From an uncultured Lachnospiraceae bacterium (GTDB lineage: Bacteria; Bacillota; Clostridia; Lachnospirales; Lachnospiraceae), in assembly GCA_902801415.1 (NCBI GenBank), contig CADCIK010000003.1, positions 1 through 58,166 on the forward strand: a stretch of 58,166 nt of DNA, written 5' to 3'. The notes beneath the pieces were generated by a model that was not told where the DNA came from, searched no databases, and saw only the letters and a list, made by a program, of their open reading frames with translations. Shown here piece after piece: positions 24,772 to 33,701 of this stretch (the stretch's first letter is position 1; each line of letters begins with the position of its first letter). Position numbers and translations under genes: made by a program.

Positions 24772-25761
24772 TCACGGATCGTCCTCCGTGAAATAACCGC
24801 CCTTGATCATGCCCTCCATGCCGTCGTAATCGACCAGGTACCAGCCGTCTCCAAGGTCCGCGAGGATCGTGACGTAGGAGCCCGTGGGAACGATGCCGAA
24901 CAGGATCTCCTCGTTGTCGGGATCGCGCAGGTTGACTGTATCAGCCAGTCTTCTTGTGATCTCGCCGTTTGCCATTGCGCGCGCGCGTTCCTCGGCTTCC
25001 GCCTTGCGCTTTTCCTCCTCGGCCTTTTTCCTGGCTGCTTCTTCCTTCTTCTTCTTTTCCTCTTCCGCCTTCTTTTTGGCTGCCTCTTCCTTCTTTTTCT
25101 TTTCTTCGGCCGCCTTCTTCTTGGCCTCTTCTTCCTTTTTCTTCTTCTCCGCTTCGGCCTTCTTTCTGGCCTCTTCTTCCTTCTTCTTTTTCTCCGCTTC
25201 CGCCTTCTTTCTGGCTGCTTCTTCCGCTTTCTTTCTCGCGGCCTCTTCTTTCCTCTGGCGCTCCTCTTCCTCGCGCTTAGCCCGCTCAGCCTGCTCGGCC
25301 TCCCAGTCCTCCACGAAGTAGCCGGACTTCACGTATCCCTCGGAGCCGTGATAGCGGATCCTGTACCATCCGTTTTCCTTCTCCGTAAGGACGTCCACCT
25401 TGCTGTCCTTGGGGACCACCATGGTGACCCTTCCGTTCTCGGGGCTGCTGAAAAGACTCACGTCCTCCAGGATCGTTCTCCACTTCCTGTTCTCTTCCGC
25501 GGTGGACGCCGTGTCGCCCTCTTCGGCCGGCGCAGCTCCTTCATACACCGTCGATGTGCCCTCAACAGCCTCATCATGGGCATATTCCATAGTTGCGAAT
25601 ACGGAGGCAAACGGCTCGTCCGTCACCACGGAGACCTCCCCCGTGTCTCCTTCCACCGTATATCCTTCCACCGCGCTGCCGCAGCCGGTAAGGCCCGCCG
25701 TCACGGCCAAAATCATGAGCAGGCCCGCCGCCTTGCTCCGCCATAATCTGTCATCTCTCAT
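24772..25761 (-). CDS. Lipoprotein with two SH3-like domains separated by a Lys/Glu coiled coil
   Basis: 329 residues. The signal peptide ends in a lipobox, AGLTGC, so the protein is predicted to be lipid-anchored through Cys27 on the outer face of the membrane. After an acidic spacer comes a bacterial SH3-like domain (about 92-150, ending GSEGYVKSGYFVED), then about 110 residues of EEEARKKAEAEKKKK-type repeats (155-265) predicted as a long charged helix, then a second SH3-like domain (about 270-329, ending GMEGMIKGGYFTEDD). SH3b domains usually bind peptidoglycan, so the molecule could span or tether wall layers. The start ATG has GGAG eight bases upstream. The gene stands 101 bp upstream of the GH31 gene. 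Confidence 0.8.
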   Translation of the reverse strand: MRDDRLWRSKAAGLLMILAVTAGLTGCGSAVEGYTVEGDTGEVSVVTDEPFASVFATMEYAHDEAVEGTSTVYEGAAPAEEGDTASTAEENRKWRTILEDVSLFSSPENGRVTMVVPKDSKVDVLTEKENGWYRIRYHGSEGYVKSGYFVEDWEAEQAERAKREEEERQRKEEAARKKAEEAARKKAEAEKKKKEEEARKKAEAEKKKKEEEAKKKAAEEKKKKEEAAKKKAEEEKKKKEEAARKKAEEEKRKAEAEERARAMANGEITRRLADTVNLRDPDNEEILFGIVPTGSYVTILADLGDGWYLVDYDGMEGMIKGGYFTEDDP

Positions 25762-25870
25762 TCATCTATCTCCATGCGGCCCAAAGCCGCCTGCCTGCTA
25801 TGCGTTGTTTCGTACAAATGATGTACATTTCATCATATCAATCCACACAATGCCGGTCAAGTTCCGAGCA

Positions 25871-25909
25871 GGCAAAAAGAGGCCGCCGCAATCGCGGATT
25901 GCGGCGGCC
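25871..25909 (-). terminator. Intrinsic terminator of the aminotransferase gene
   Basis: A perfect 13-bp GC-rich stem (25881-25893 with 25897-25909) and a 3-nt loop begin 6 bp past the stop codon. On the minus strand a TCTTTTTGCC tail follows. Confidence 0.88.
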
Positions 25910-25915
25910 GGATTC

Positions 25916-27211
25916 TTACTCAGCGTACTTTTCGTTATAGATCTTCTCCGCGCTGACGAGCTTGACACACAGCGCGAACAGCTGCGACGCCGCTCTCAGG
26001 TCCTCTACCGGCGGGTAGGAAGGCGCGATGCGGATGTCTCTGTCATAGGGATCCTTGCCGTAGGGCCATGTGGCGCCTGCGGGCGTCATCTTCACGCCGC
26101 ACTTCTTGCAGCGCTTGACAATAGCTTTGGCACAGCCATCCAGAGCCTTAAAGTAGATAAAATAGCCGCCGATGGGCTTTGTCCACTCGCCGATGCCCAG
26201 ATCGCCGAGCTCCTCATCGAAGATCCACTCCACCATCTCGAACTTGGGGCGAAGGATGTCCGCATGCTTTTTCATATGCACCATCATGCCGTGAATATCG
26301 CCAAAATAGCGCACGTGGCGGAGCTGGTTGACCTTGTCATGTCCGATCGTCTGGTTCTTGAGCTGCTCCACGATATCCTCCAGGTTGTTGGGAGACGTCG
26401 CAAGCGCGGCGATCCCGCTGCCCGGGAAAGTGATCTTGGACGTGGAGGAGAACTTGTAGACCAGATCCGGATTGCCGGCTCTCTTGCAGGCCATGAGGAT
26501 CTCGATCAGATGATCCTGCCTGTCATCGTACAGATGATGAATGCCGTAGGCATTGTCCCAGAAGATACGGAAGTCAGGCGCAGCAGGCTTGAGTTTCGCG
26601 AAGCGGCGGACCGTCTCATCCGAGTAGGAATAGCCGGTCGGGTTGCCGTACTTGGGCACGCACCAGATTCCCTTGATCGACTCGTCCTCGCTCACCAGCT
26701 TCTCGACCATGTCCATATCGGGGCCGCCGGGATACGTGGGAACAGGGATCATCTCTATGCCAAAATACTGTGTGATCGCAAAGTGCCTGTCATAGCCGGG
26801 AACCGGGCAAAGGAACTTGACCTTGTCCAGCTTGCACCAGGGCGTATTGCCCATGATACCGTGTGTCATGGCTCTGGATACAGTGTCATACATGACGTTC
26901 AGAGAGGAATTGCCGTAGATAATGATGTTGTCCGGATTGTTCTCCATCATATCGCCGATCAGGACCTTTGCTTCATGTACGCCGGTCAGGACGCCGTAGT
27001 TGCGGCAGTCAGTTCCGTCTTCACAAGCTAGGTCGCTCTCAGAATTCAGGACGTCCATCATGCCCATGGACAGATCCAGCTGCTCCGCGCTGGGCTTTCC
27101 TCTGCTCATGTCCAGATTCAGGTCCATTCTCTGATAGTAACGGTAGAGGTCTTTCAGTTTCCTGATCTCCTCCGCAAGTTCTTCTTTGGTCATTTCCGCA
27201 TAGGGTTTCAT
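25916..27211 (-). CDS. PLP-dependent aminotransferase, class I (Aminotran_MocR/AspC-like branch)
   Basis: Cytoplasmic fold-type I aminotransferase of 431 residues. The start LNLDMSRGKPSAEQLDLS is characteristic of the Aminotran_MocR family, recently linked to aspartate aminotransferase activity in several bacteria. PLP-site motifs are IYGNSSLNVMYD, NPTGYSYS, DNAYGIHHLY, and the Schiff-base lysine in FSSTSKITFPGSG, with a closing Arg region near the C-terminus. Despite the name it has no DNA-binding domain. The start ATG has AAGGAGG seven bases upstream, and a good promoter lies at 27286-27314. It is a single-gene transcript ending at a strong hairpin. Confidence 0.9.
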   Translation of the reverse strand: MKPYAEMTKEELAEEIRKLKDLYRYYQRMDLNLDMSRGKPSAEQLDLSMGMMDVLNSESDLACEDGTDCRNYGVLTGVHEAKVLIGDMMENNPDNIIIYGNSSLNVMYDTVSRAMTHGIMGNTPWCKLDKVKFLCPVPGYDRHFAITQYFGIEMIPVPTYPGGPDMDMVEKLVSEDESIKGIWCVPKYGNPTGYSYSDETVRRFAKLKPAAPDFRIFWDNAYGIHHLYDDRQDHLIEILMACKRAGNPDLVYKFSSTSKITFPGSGIAALATSPNNLEDIVEQLKNQTIGHDKVNQLRHVRYFGDIHGMMVHMKKHADILRPKFEMVEWIFDEELGDLGIGEWTKPIGGYFIYFKALDGCAKAIVKRCKKCGVKMTPAGATWPYGKDPYDRDIRIAPSYPPVEDLRAASQLFALCVKLVSAEKIYNEKYAE

Positions 27212-27285
27212 CGTTGTACCTCCTTGTTCCGGTCGATTCTATACTCGATCGCTCAGCGATGTATCGTCAGTCTAAGGTAAATACG

Positions 27286-27314
27286 ATTATAAAACCTTTG
27301 CCAGCGCATTGCAA
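27286..27314 (-). promoter_or_regulatory. Sigma-A type promoter of the aminotransferase gene
   Basis: The minus strand reads TTGCAA, 17 bp, TATAAT. The -10 box is perfect and lies about 75 bp upstream of the aminotransferase start. Confidence 0.7.
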
Positions 27315-27371
27315 TGAATATTTGTACTCCGGTATACAATTTTCTCAGTCTTTTGGCACCGCTTTCGCTGA

Positions 27372-28010
27372 TCAGGGGGCTTCACGGCGCTGGCCGGCGG
27401 GCACAGAAGCGCCTTCCCCGCTCTCCTCACCCGGGAGTTTATCCAGTGTTTTCTTCTCTCCTCCCGTAAATGTCCGGATCGCCGCAAGGAACTCCTCTCC
27501 GTACAGCCCGGCGTTCTTCTCGCCGACTCCATAGATCCCGCGCAGTTCTTCCATTGTAGACGGCTGTCTGCAACACATCTCGTAGAGCGAACGGTTCATG
27601 AACACAAAGTAGGGCGGAAGCCCCCTTTTTGCGGCGCTGGCAGCGCGCAGCGCCCTGAGCTCCCTGTACAGAAGGACTCCTTCTTCGTTGAGCCTCTCCT
27701 CATAATCCACCGCTCTGGTCCGCCTTGCTCCGGGATTCTCCCGGCGCGTGTACTTGTCCAGCTCCCGGCGCACAGCATTCCACCCCTCGCCGACAAAGAC
27801 CTGATACAGCTGTCCTACGCTGACCGTGATCAGCTCATAAAAGGGTCCGTTTTCCTGTTCCAGTTCAATAAATTCGTCAAGTCCGTCTGCTCCGCTGCCC
27901 GGACCTTCGCTGCCGGGACTGGTTCCGTCTTCCCAGTCCTTTTCCACTTTCCACTCCTTCCTTTCAGCCAGAAGGGAATAGACCGCCGTCCTGAATGCCT
28001 CGTAATCCAT
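27372..28010 (-). CDS. HRDC domain protein
   Basis: 212 residues from ATG 28010, which has AAGGAG four to five bases upstream; the frame continues to 28148 without a better start. The C-terminal half holds an HRDC domain (about 118-185: LLYRELRALRAASAAKRG, then PPYFVFMNRSLYEMC and IYGVGEKNAGLYGEEFLAAI), the helical nucleic-acid-binding module found in RecQ helicases and RNase D. Here it stands without a helicase. The N-terminal part (LDEFIELEQENGPFYEL) is not recognised. A role in nucleic acid binding or repair is inferred from the domain alone. Downstream of the PsuG terminator on the same strand. Confidence 0.8.
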   Translation of the reverse strand: MDYEAFRTAVYSLLAERKEWKVEKDWEDGTSPGSEGPGSGADGLDEFIELEQENGPFYELITVSVGQLYQVFVGEGWNAVRRELDKYTRRENPGARRTRAVDYEERLNEEGVLLYRELRALRAASAAKRGLPPYFVFMNRSLYEMCCRQPSTMEELRGIYGVGEKNAGLYGEEFLAAIRTFTGGEKKTLDKLPGEESGEGASVPAGQRREAP

Positions 28011-28201
28011 GTTTCTCCTTTCCCGGGCCGGCGGGAGCAAAGATCCGGGACATGGAATTCCTATACTTGTCCCGTCAGTCAACGAAAAGAAAGCCGCACT
28101 CCGCTGCCGCCTGCCTGTACAGTTATGAATAAAATTGGGATCTGTCACCGCGAAAGAACTCCGCGGTCCGCCGGAAGAATACCGGCACTTTTATAGTATG
28201 C

Positions 28202-28241
28202 ATAAAAAGGGAGGAATGCAATTCCTTTTGCATTCCTCCCT
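28202..28241 (-). terminator. Intrinsic terminator of the psuG-like gene
   Basis: A perfect 13-bp stem (28208-28220 with 28229-28241) and an 8-nt loop lie 15 bp past the stop. The minus strand continues with TTTTTATG. Confidence 0.9.
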
Positions 28242-28255
28242 ATGATTTTCTCTCT

Positions 28256-29863
28256 TCAGCTCTTTTTCTGCGCGCAGATCGCCTCGGCGATCCTGGACGC
28301 CAGCTGCGCGTTGTTGATCAGGAAGGCCTTCTGGGATTCCACGCTCTCGTTCCCCAGGTATTCCTTGATCCTGCCCATCATGTAGCCGGTGATCGCCTTG
28401 CCCATGACGTTGTTCTTCTTGACGTCCTGCATGGCCATATCCACCGCCTTCCTGGTGCGGATGGGGTCGAGCTCATACTCCTTGGGAACCGGATTGACGA
28501 CGAGAACGCCGCCCGGAATCCCCATCTGATCCTTGATGTGCATGACCTCCGCCAGGTCCTCGGGGGTATCCATGCGGTATGTGAGGCGGAAACCGCTTCC
28601 GCGGACCATGTACTCCGGCATGCGGTCCGTGCAGTAACCGACTACAGGCACGCCCGATGTCTCCAGATACTCCATGGTCAGTGACAGATCCAGGATGGGC
28701 TTGGTGCCGGAACATACGACCATGACCTTGTTGCGGGCCAGGGATTCCAGGTCCGTAGAGATATCCATAGTCTTCTCCGCGCCGATCTGCGCGCCGCCGA
28801 TGCCGCTTCCGCAGGCGACCGGGATCCCGGCCATAGCCGCTGTCTGTACCGCGGCTGCGATGGTCATGACGCCATCCGATTTTTTGGCAAGGAGGATCGG
28901 AATGTCGCGGGCTGACGCCTTGAAAATGGAACCTCTTCTCTCCTCCAGGTACAGGATCTCCTCATCGGTGAGTCCGACATGGATCTGGCCGTTCAGGATC
29001 GCTGTAAAAGCGGGCACCGCTCCTGCGTCGCGCACAGTCTTGCGCATGCGGAAAGCAAACTCGGCGATTCCGGGATACATCATGCCTCCGAAGGTCGCCG
29101 CGCTCTCGATGACAACGACGGGACGTCCCTCCGCCATAGCCTTCTCCACCTCGTCGGAGAACACAATATATCCGTCTTTTCTGTTCTGTACAGGCGCTTT
29201 GCTCTGTGCGGGCGATGCTGTCGAATCTGCCGCTGTAGCTTCCTCGTGCACTGCGGAAAACATGTCGACAAAGTCCATCCACGCCTCGATATCAAAGCGG
29301 ATATCCGGTGATGCGATGAGCTCGCCCTCTGAGTCGATCAGATAGCTGGCGGCCGGCTCCGGCGTGCCTTCTCCGAGCGGCTGCTCGTCCTCGTCCCAGG
29401 CTGCGTCCATCATGCGCTCTGTCTCGATGCCGACCCATCCGTTGGCAAACACATACAGGCCGCTGACCCACTCATTAGTGCCTGCAAGGATGCTCTCGAT
29501 ACTGTACGTCATTTCCTCCGACTTATCAAAGAAGGTGAGAATGTTCTCTCTGGCGTCCTCCGGCGTGAGGCCCATCCGGTCGATATGGACCGATTTACAT
29601 GCCAGCGTGACGCCGCTGAGCACCACATACTCGCCTCCATCGATCATCTCAGTGAGCCGGGCAAAAAATTCGCGGTCCTCTAAAAGCACCGTCAGTATCT
29701 CTGCGGGCACATAACATGTATCCTCATTTTCCGCTGTCCAGGCGGCAAACTGCCCCTGCACATCAATGGAAGCCATATCCATCAGTTCCCCGACACTGAT
29801 CGGCGCTTCCACGATATCAAGCTTTGTAAATCTGCTGTAAAAGTCAGACGCGACCATCCCCAT
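28256..29863 (-). CDS. psuG: Pseudouridine-5'-phosphate glycosidase with a large N-terminal extension
   Basis: 535 residues, where PsuG enzymes are normally about 300. Residues about 232-530 match PsuG: FSDEVEKAMAEGRPVVVIES (family Glu at 253), FKASARDIPILLAKK, MDISTDLESLA (Asp367), VCSGTKPILDLSLTMEYLE (Schiff-base Lys388) and VVNPVP (Asn457), so catalytic residues appear complete. PsuG reversibly splits pseudouridine 5'-phosphate into uracil and ribose 5-phosphate. The first 230 residues (with YVPAEILTVLLEDREFF and FANGWVGIETERMM, then an Ala/Ser/Thr linker) match nothing I know. ATG 29863 lies eight bases from GGAGG. No PfkB-type pseudouridine kinase gene is adjacent, unlike many psuKG operons. 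Confidence 0.85.
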   Translation of the reverse strand: MGMVASDFYSRFTKLDIVEAPISVGELMDMASIDVQGQFAAWTAENEDTCYVPAEILTVLLEDREFFARLTEMIDGGEYVVLSGVTLACKSVHIDRMGLTPEDARENILTFFDKSEEMTYSIESILAGTNEWVSGLYVFANGWVGIETERMMDAAWDEDEQPLGEGTPEPAASYLIDSEGELIASPDIRFDIEAWMDFVDMFSAVHEEATAADSTASPAQSKAPVQNRKDGYIVFSDEVEKAMAEGRPVVVIESAATFGGMMYPGIAEFAFRMRKTVRDAGAVPAFTAILNGQIHVGLTDEEILYLEERRGSIFKASARDIPILLAKKSDGVMTIAAAVQTAAMAGIPVACGSGIGGAQIGAEKTMDISTDLESLARNKVMVVCSGTKPILDLSLTMEYLETSGVPVVGYCTDRMPEYMVRGSGFRLTYRMDTPEDLAEVMHIKDQMGIPGGVLVVNPVPKEYELDPIRTRKAVDMAMQDVKKNNVMGKAITGYMMGRIKEYLGNESVESQKAFLINNAQLASRIAEAICAQKKS

Positions 29864-29905
29864 GATCATACCCTCCTGACGGACCGTTTTCGCTGTACAG
29901 CCTTC

Positions 29906-30376
29906 TTATTCTGTGAGAATAGTGTCCGCAACGCCGTCGCCGTCTGTGTCGACGATCAGCTTGTCTGCCTTGCCGTCATCGTCGGTGTCGATCGCAACTG
30001 CGTCGATCTTGCCGTCGTGGTCAAGATCTACGGTCACTGCATCGGCCTTGCCGTCGCCGTCAAGATCCAGGACTTTGCTCTCCTCAACGGGCTCTGCCGC
30101 CTTTTCCTCTTCGACTACTTCCGCCTTGACTTCTTCTGCCTCTTCAGCAGGAGCTTCTTCCGCGGGGGCCTCTTCTGCTGCTTTTTCAGCAGGAGCTTCC
30201 TCTGCTGCCTCTTCAGCAGGCTCCTCAGCTTCTTCTTCCTCGGGCTCTTCCTCGAAATCCTCGTCGAACTCGTCCAGATCGTAAGCGTCGTCTTCACGCT
30301 TCTTCATGAAATACACTGCACCTGCTGCAGCTGCTGCGCCGACTACTGTAAATAAAAGTTTTGTCCAAGCTGACAT
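29906..30376 (-). CDS. Membrane-anchored acidic protein with four DxDxDG calcium-loop repeats
   Basis: 156 residues from ATG 30376, which has GGAGG eight bases upstream; the longer frame to 30418 lacks support. One N-terminal membrane helix (about 5-24) is followed by KKRED, then a Glu/Ala/Pro-rich region (about 30-100, EEAPAEEAPAEE). The C-terminus has four 13-residue repeats of the form DxDxDGxxDxxxx, starting DLDGDGKADAVTV, which match EF-hand/thrombospondin-3-like calcium-binding loops. The basic KKR after the helix could place the tail inside or merely act as a stop-transfer, so topology is uncertain. No homologue with known function recognised. It lies 42 bp upstream of the psuG-like gene. 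Confidence 0.75.
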   Translation of the reverse strand: MSAWTKLLFTVVGAAAAAGAVYFMKKREDDAYDLDEFDEDFEEEPEEEEAEEPAEEAAEEAPAEKAAEEAPAEEAPAEEAEEVKAEVVEEEKAAEPVEESKVLDLDGDGKADAVTVDLDHDGKIDAVAIDTDDDGKADKLIVDTDGDGVADTILTE

Positions 30377-30497
30377 AATCATATCCTCCATTTCAAATAA
30401 TATGGTTTGTGAACTCACATTTGTTATTGTACACGCAATGTGTCCAATAAGATATTACCAAACTATGAATTTATTATGAATTCTGTCATAAGCCGGC

Positions 30498-33400
30498 TCA
30501 GCTGATCTGCCAGCTCACCTTGCTTCCGTGCTCGTCTTTGGTGACGATGAGCTGGTCCTCCATCTCATTCTTGAGCTCCGTCACGTGGGAAATGATGCCG
30601 ATGAGTTTGGATCCGCCCGCCATTCTCTGCAGGACTTTCACCGCCTGGCTCCTCGCGTGATCATCCAGGGATCCGAATCCCTCATCGATGAACATGACGT
30701 CCAGATTGATGGCTGATGAACCGGCCTGGATCTGGTCTGCCATGCCGAGCGCCAGTGAGAGCGCCGCCATAAAGGACTCGCCGCCCGACAGCGTCCGCAC
30801 TTCGCGCGCCTTTCCCGTCACCTCCGAATAGACCATCAGATCCAGTCCGTGATTGCGGCCCTCTCCGGCTTTGTCAAGGTCGTACATGCGAAGCTCGAAC
30901 TGGCCCGAGGACATCTCCAGGAACCTGCGGTTTGCAGCCGTGAGGATCCTTCTGAGATAATCGCGCTGGACATAGGTCTCGATATCCATTCTGGCGCCCG
31001 GGACTTTGCCGGACAGCCTGTTGTAGAGGGAGTCGATCATCGTGTGCTCTCTGACGATTGCGCTCCGCTCTTCCCTGCGCGGCTCCAGCGCGTCCAGGAC
31101 AGCTCTGTCCGCCGTAAGGTCCGAGCGCAGTCTGTCCAGTACCTTCTGGGCCGCAAAAAGCTGTGCTTCTGCTTCCTTGCGGGCATTTTCCAGGCTCTCC
31201 ATGTCCGGTCTCTGCCTTTCGCCGACTGCCGCGGCAGCTGCCTCCCGGCGGCCGGCTGCGGAGGCCTTCTTTCTGTTATAGGCGTCGATCTCACTGCGGA
31301 ACTGATCGGCCGCCTCCCGCTCATACTGAGCGGCAGTGGATTTCCATTCTTCCTCTGTATACGCCTTCGCAGTCCTGAGATCGTCGTACTCCCGTTTTCT
31401 CGCTTCCGCATCCTCCGCCATACCCGGCAGATCGCCGTCCAGCTGCTGGATCATGGCCTGTGTCCGCTCTCTTCGTGTCCGCGCCTTGACAGCCTCTCCG
31501 GAAGCCTTCGCTAGTGCTTCTTCCTTTTGTTTGCGCCGCGCTTCCTCTGCGCTCAGTACGCCGCGCGCCTCTTTCTCCGAGGCGTAATCTTTGGAGGCGT
31601 CCAGTTCCCGAAGTGCCTGTCTGGCAGCCGCAAGATCCTGCGCAGCCCTGGAGGCCTGCTCCGTGGCCGCCTCTTTGCGAGCGCGAAGCTCCTCTTTGCG
31701 CTCCTCGATCCCTGCCAGCGATCTTTTGACCGACTGAAGTCGCAAGGCGTCGTTCTGCAGTTTGTGTCCTTCCTCCTGCAGCGCGTCCATCTGCGCTTTG
31801 AGAAGGTCGGCCGCGTCCGGCAGGCTGATCTGCTCCTTGAGAAGATCCCCCAATGCTTCTTTCATCCGGCCGTGCAGCTTGTGATAGACAGCTTTCAGGC
31901 TCTCCTTTTTCTCTTTGTAACGGCTCTCCGCGGCGCTGTGGTCCTGTGCTTTCTGGTGGGTTTCCTTCAGAAGCGCATCCACCTGGGCTGTCATTTCCTC
32001 CAGCTTTTCTCTGGTAAGAGCGCCGGCCGAGCCGGTGATCCTGCACGGATGCGGGTGGTCCACCGATCCGCAGACAGGGCACGGATTGCCGGGGCGAAGC
32101 TCCGCCGCCAGTATGCCCGCCTGCTGGTCCAGATAGGCATTGTTGGCTTCCTGCAGCGCCGTGCTTTTCTCGTTGTACTGTTCTCTGCTCGCCAGATAGG
32201 CCTGTGCCAGCGCGCGCACTTCGCCCGCCAGGGCGTTGGTCTCTTCCCGGGACTGCAGCGCCGCATTCGCTTCCGTAAGGATCCCGTTCAGCTCCCTGTA
32301 TCGGACTGCGCTCAGTTCCAGGCGCTTGTCGGCGCCGTCCAGCTTATTCGACTCTTCTCTCCAGGCCTGTTCCTGCTTCTCCATGGCGTCGAGAGAAGCG
32401 GCAGCTTTCGCAGCCTCATCGGCGGCTTTTTTGCTTTGCCTTTCGCGCTTGTCCGCCGTTTCAGCAGCTTCCCGGATCCTCGCAAGGATCTGCAAAGCGC
32501 GGTTCACCCGCTCCCGCACTGCCGTGAACTGTGAGAGCGCTGTCTCCTGCTCTTTTCGGGCAGATGTCTCTGCAAGGGCTGTCTCCTGCTCCGCGGCGGC
32601 AAGACCCGGAAGGCTCTCCTGCAGCTCTCTGCGGCGCGCGCGGGCTTTATCCAGCTTGGACAGCGCGTCCTCATAGCGCACATACATGGCTTTGATCTCG
32701 TAGGCGTCCGTGATCTTCCCGATCAAGGCGCTTTTGACTGAGATCTCATCGCTCTGTCCGCGCAGGATCACCAGTTCCTTTTCTGCCCGGTCAAGCTGCG
32801 CGAACAGCCCCAGCAGTTCACCGGCTGCTGTGCAGGCGTCCCGCTTCAGGTCTCTCTGCGTCCGCTTCTCCTCGTATACGGATGAAGCATTTTCAGCGTC
32901 CTTTTCAAGAACCTCGCAAAGAGTGTGCAGTTCCTCGATAAACTGGTCCATAGCTTCTCCGGAGAGCCTGTCGGACCCGACAATGCGGTCACGCAGCATC
33001 GTGAGCTGCGGCGCCCGCTCATAGTTCTCAGGTATGGATGCATGTCCGGCTTCCGTCTGGCAGATGCTGCGGATCCTGGCCATGTCCGACAGCTTCTCTT
33101 TGCGCCTTCTGTCCAGTTCCTCCGTCATTTTCTGGTAGAGATCCGTCCCGAACAGCTTCCGGAAGATCAGTTTTTTGTCATTGGATTTGGCGCGCAGAAG
33201 CTCCATGAACTCGCCCTGCGCGATCATGGCGACCTGCATGAACTGGCTCTTGGAAAGTCCCACGATCTCCTCGAGCTTCTCGTTGATCTGCGCCGTGTTT
33301 CCCTCCTGCACTGTGCCGTCCGGAAGCGTCAGCACCGCTGTCTCCTTCTCATCCTTGAAGGCATTCTGCGTCTTTCTCTTGAGAGGTCGCACGTGGCGGG

Positions 33401-33701
33401 GAGACCTGCGGATCGTGTAGATCTCGTCCCCCGCGCTGCCCTTCTCGGAGAAAGTCAGCTGCACATACGGCTCCACCGAGAGCGGGGAGAACTGGCTCTG
33501 CAGCTCTGCGCCGTCTTTTCTGTTGGTACCAGAGCTGGCCTCCCCGTAGAGGGCAAAGACCAGCGCGTCGAAGATGGTCGTCTTTCCGGCGCCCGTATCG
33601 CCCGTGATCAGGAAGAAATTCTGGTCCGGGATCGTAAAGTCAATATCAGTCCGCTCCGCGTAGGAGCCAAAAGCCTGCATGGATAGATTCAGCGGTCTCA
33701 T
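30498..33701 (-). CDS. sbcC: Exonuclease subunit SbcC (SMC-like ATPase)
   Basis: ATPase subunit of the SbcCD nuclease, 1,067 residues, the normal family length. Walker A is GDTGAGKTT (34-42). Long coiled coils flank the zinc-hook CPVC (about residue 540) that joins two molecules. The C-terminal lobe has the ABC signature LSGGESFMAALSLALG and Walker B DVMFIDEGFGSLDD. SbcCD opens hairpins and processes blocked double-strand ends. The start ATG has AGGAGG upstream and overlaps the sbcD stop by 4 bp, so the two subunits are translationally coupled. It is the last gene of the transcript. Confidence 0.96.
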   Translation of the reverse strand: MRPLNLSMQAFGSYAERTDIDFTIPDQNFFLITGDTGAGKTTIFDALVFALYGEASSGTNRKDGAELQSQFSPLSVEPYVQLTFSEKGSAGDEIYTIRRSPRHVRPLKRKTQNAFKDEKETAVLTLPDGTVQEGNTAQINEKLEEIVGLSKSQFMQVAMIAQGEFMELLRAKSNDKKLIFRKLFGTDLYQKMTEELDRRRKEKLSDMARIRSICQTEAGHASIPENYERAPQLTMLRDRIVGSDRLSGEAMDQFIEELHTLCEVLEKDAENASSVYEEKRTQRDLKRDACTAAGELLGLFAQLDRAEKELVILRGQSDEISVKSALIGKITDAYEIKAMYVRYEDALSKLDKARARRRELQESLPGLAAAEQETALAETSARKEQETALSQFTAVRERVNRALQILARIREAAETADKRERQSKKAADEAAKAAASLDAMEKQEQAWREESNKLDGADKRLELSAVRYRELNGILTEANAALQSREETNALAGEVRALAQAYLASREQYNEKSTALQEANNAYLDQQAGILAAELRPGNPCPVCGSVDHPHPCRITGSAGALTREKLEEMTAQVDALLKETHQKAQDHSAAESRYKEKKESLKAVYHKLHGRMKEALGDLLKEQISLPDAADLLKAQMDALQEEGHKLQNDALRLQSVKRSLAGIEERKEELRARKEAATEQASRAAQDLAAARQALRELDASKDYASEKEARGVLSAEEARRKQKEEALAKASGEAVKARTRRERTQAMIQQLDGDLPGMAEDAEARKREYDDLRTAKAYTEEEWKSTAAQYEREAADQFRSEIDAYNRKKASAAGRREAAAAAVGERQRPDMESLENARKEAEAQLFAAQKVLDRLRSDLTADRAVLDALEPRREERSAIVREHTMIDSLYNRLSGKVPGARMDIETYVQRDYLRRILTAANRRFLEMSSGQFELRMYDLDKAGEGRNHGLDLMVYSEVTGKAREVRTLSGGESFMAALSLALGMADQIQAGSSAINLDVMFIDEGFGSLDDHARSQAVKVLQRMAGGSKLIGIISHVTELKNEMEDQLIVTKDEHGSKVSWQIS

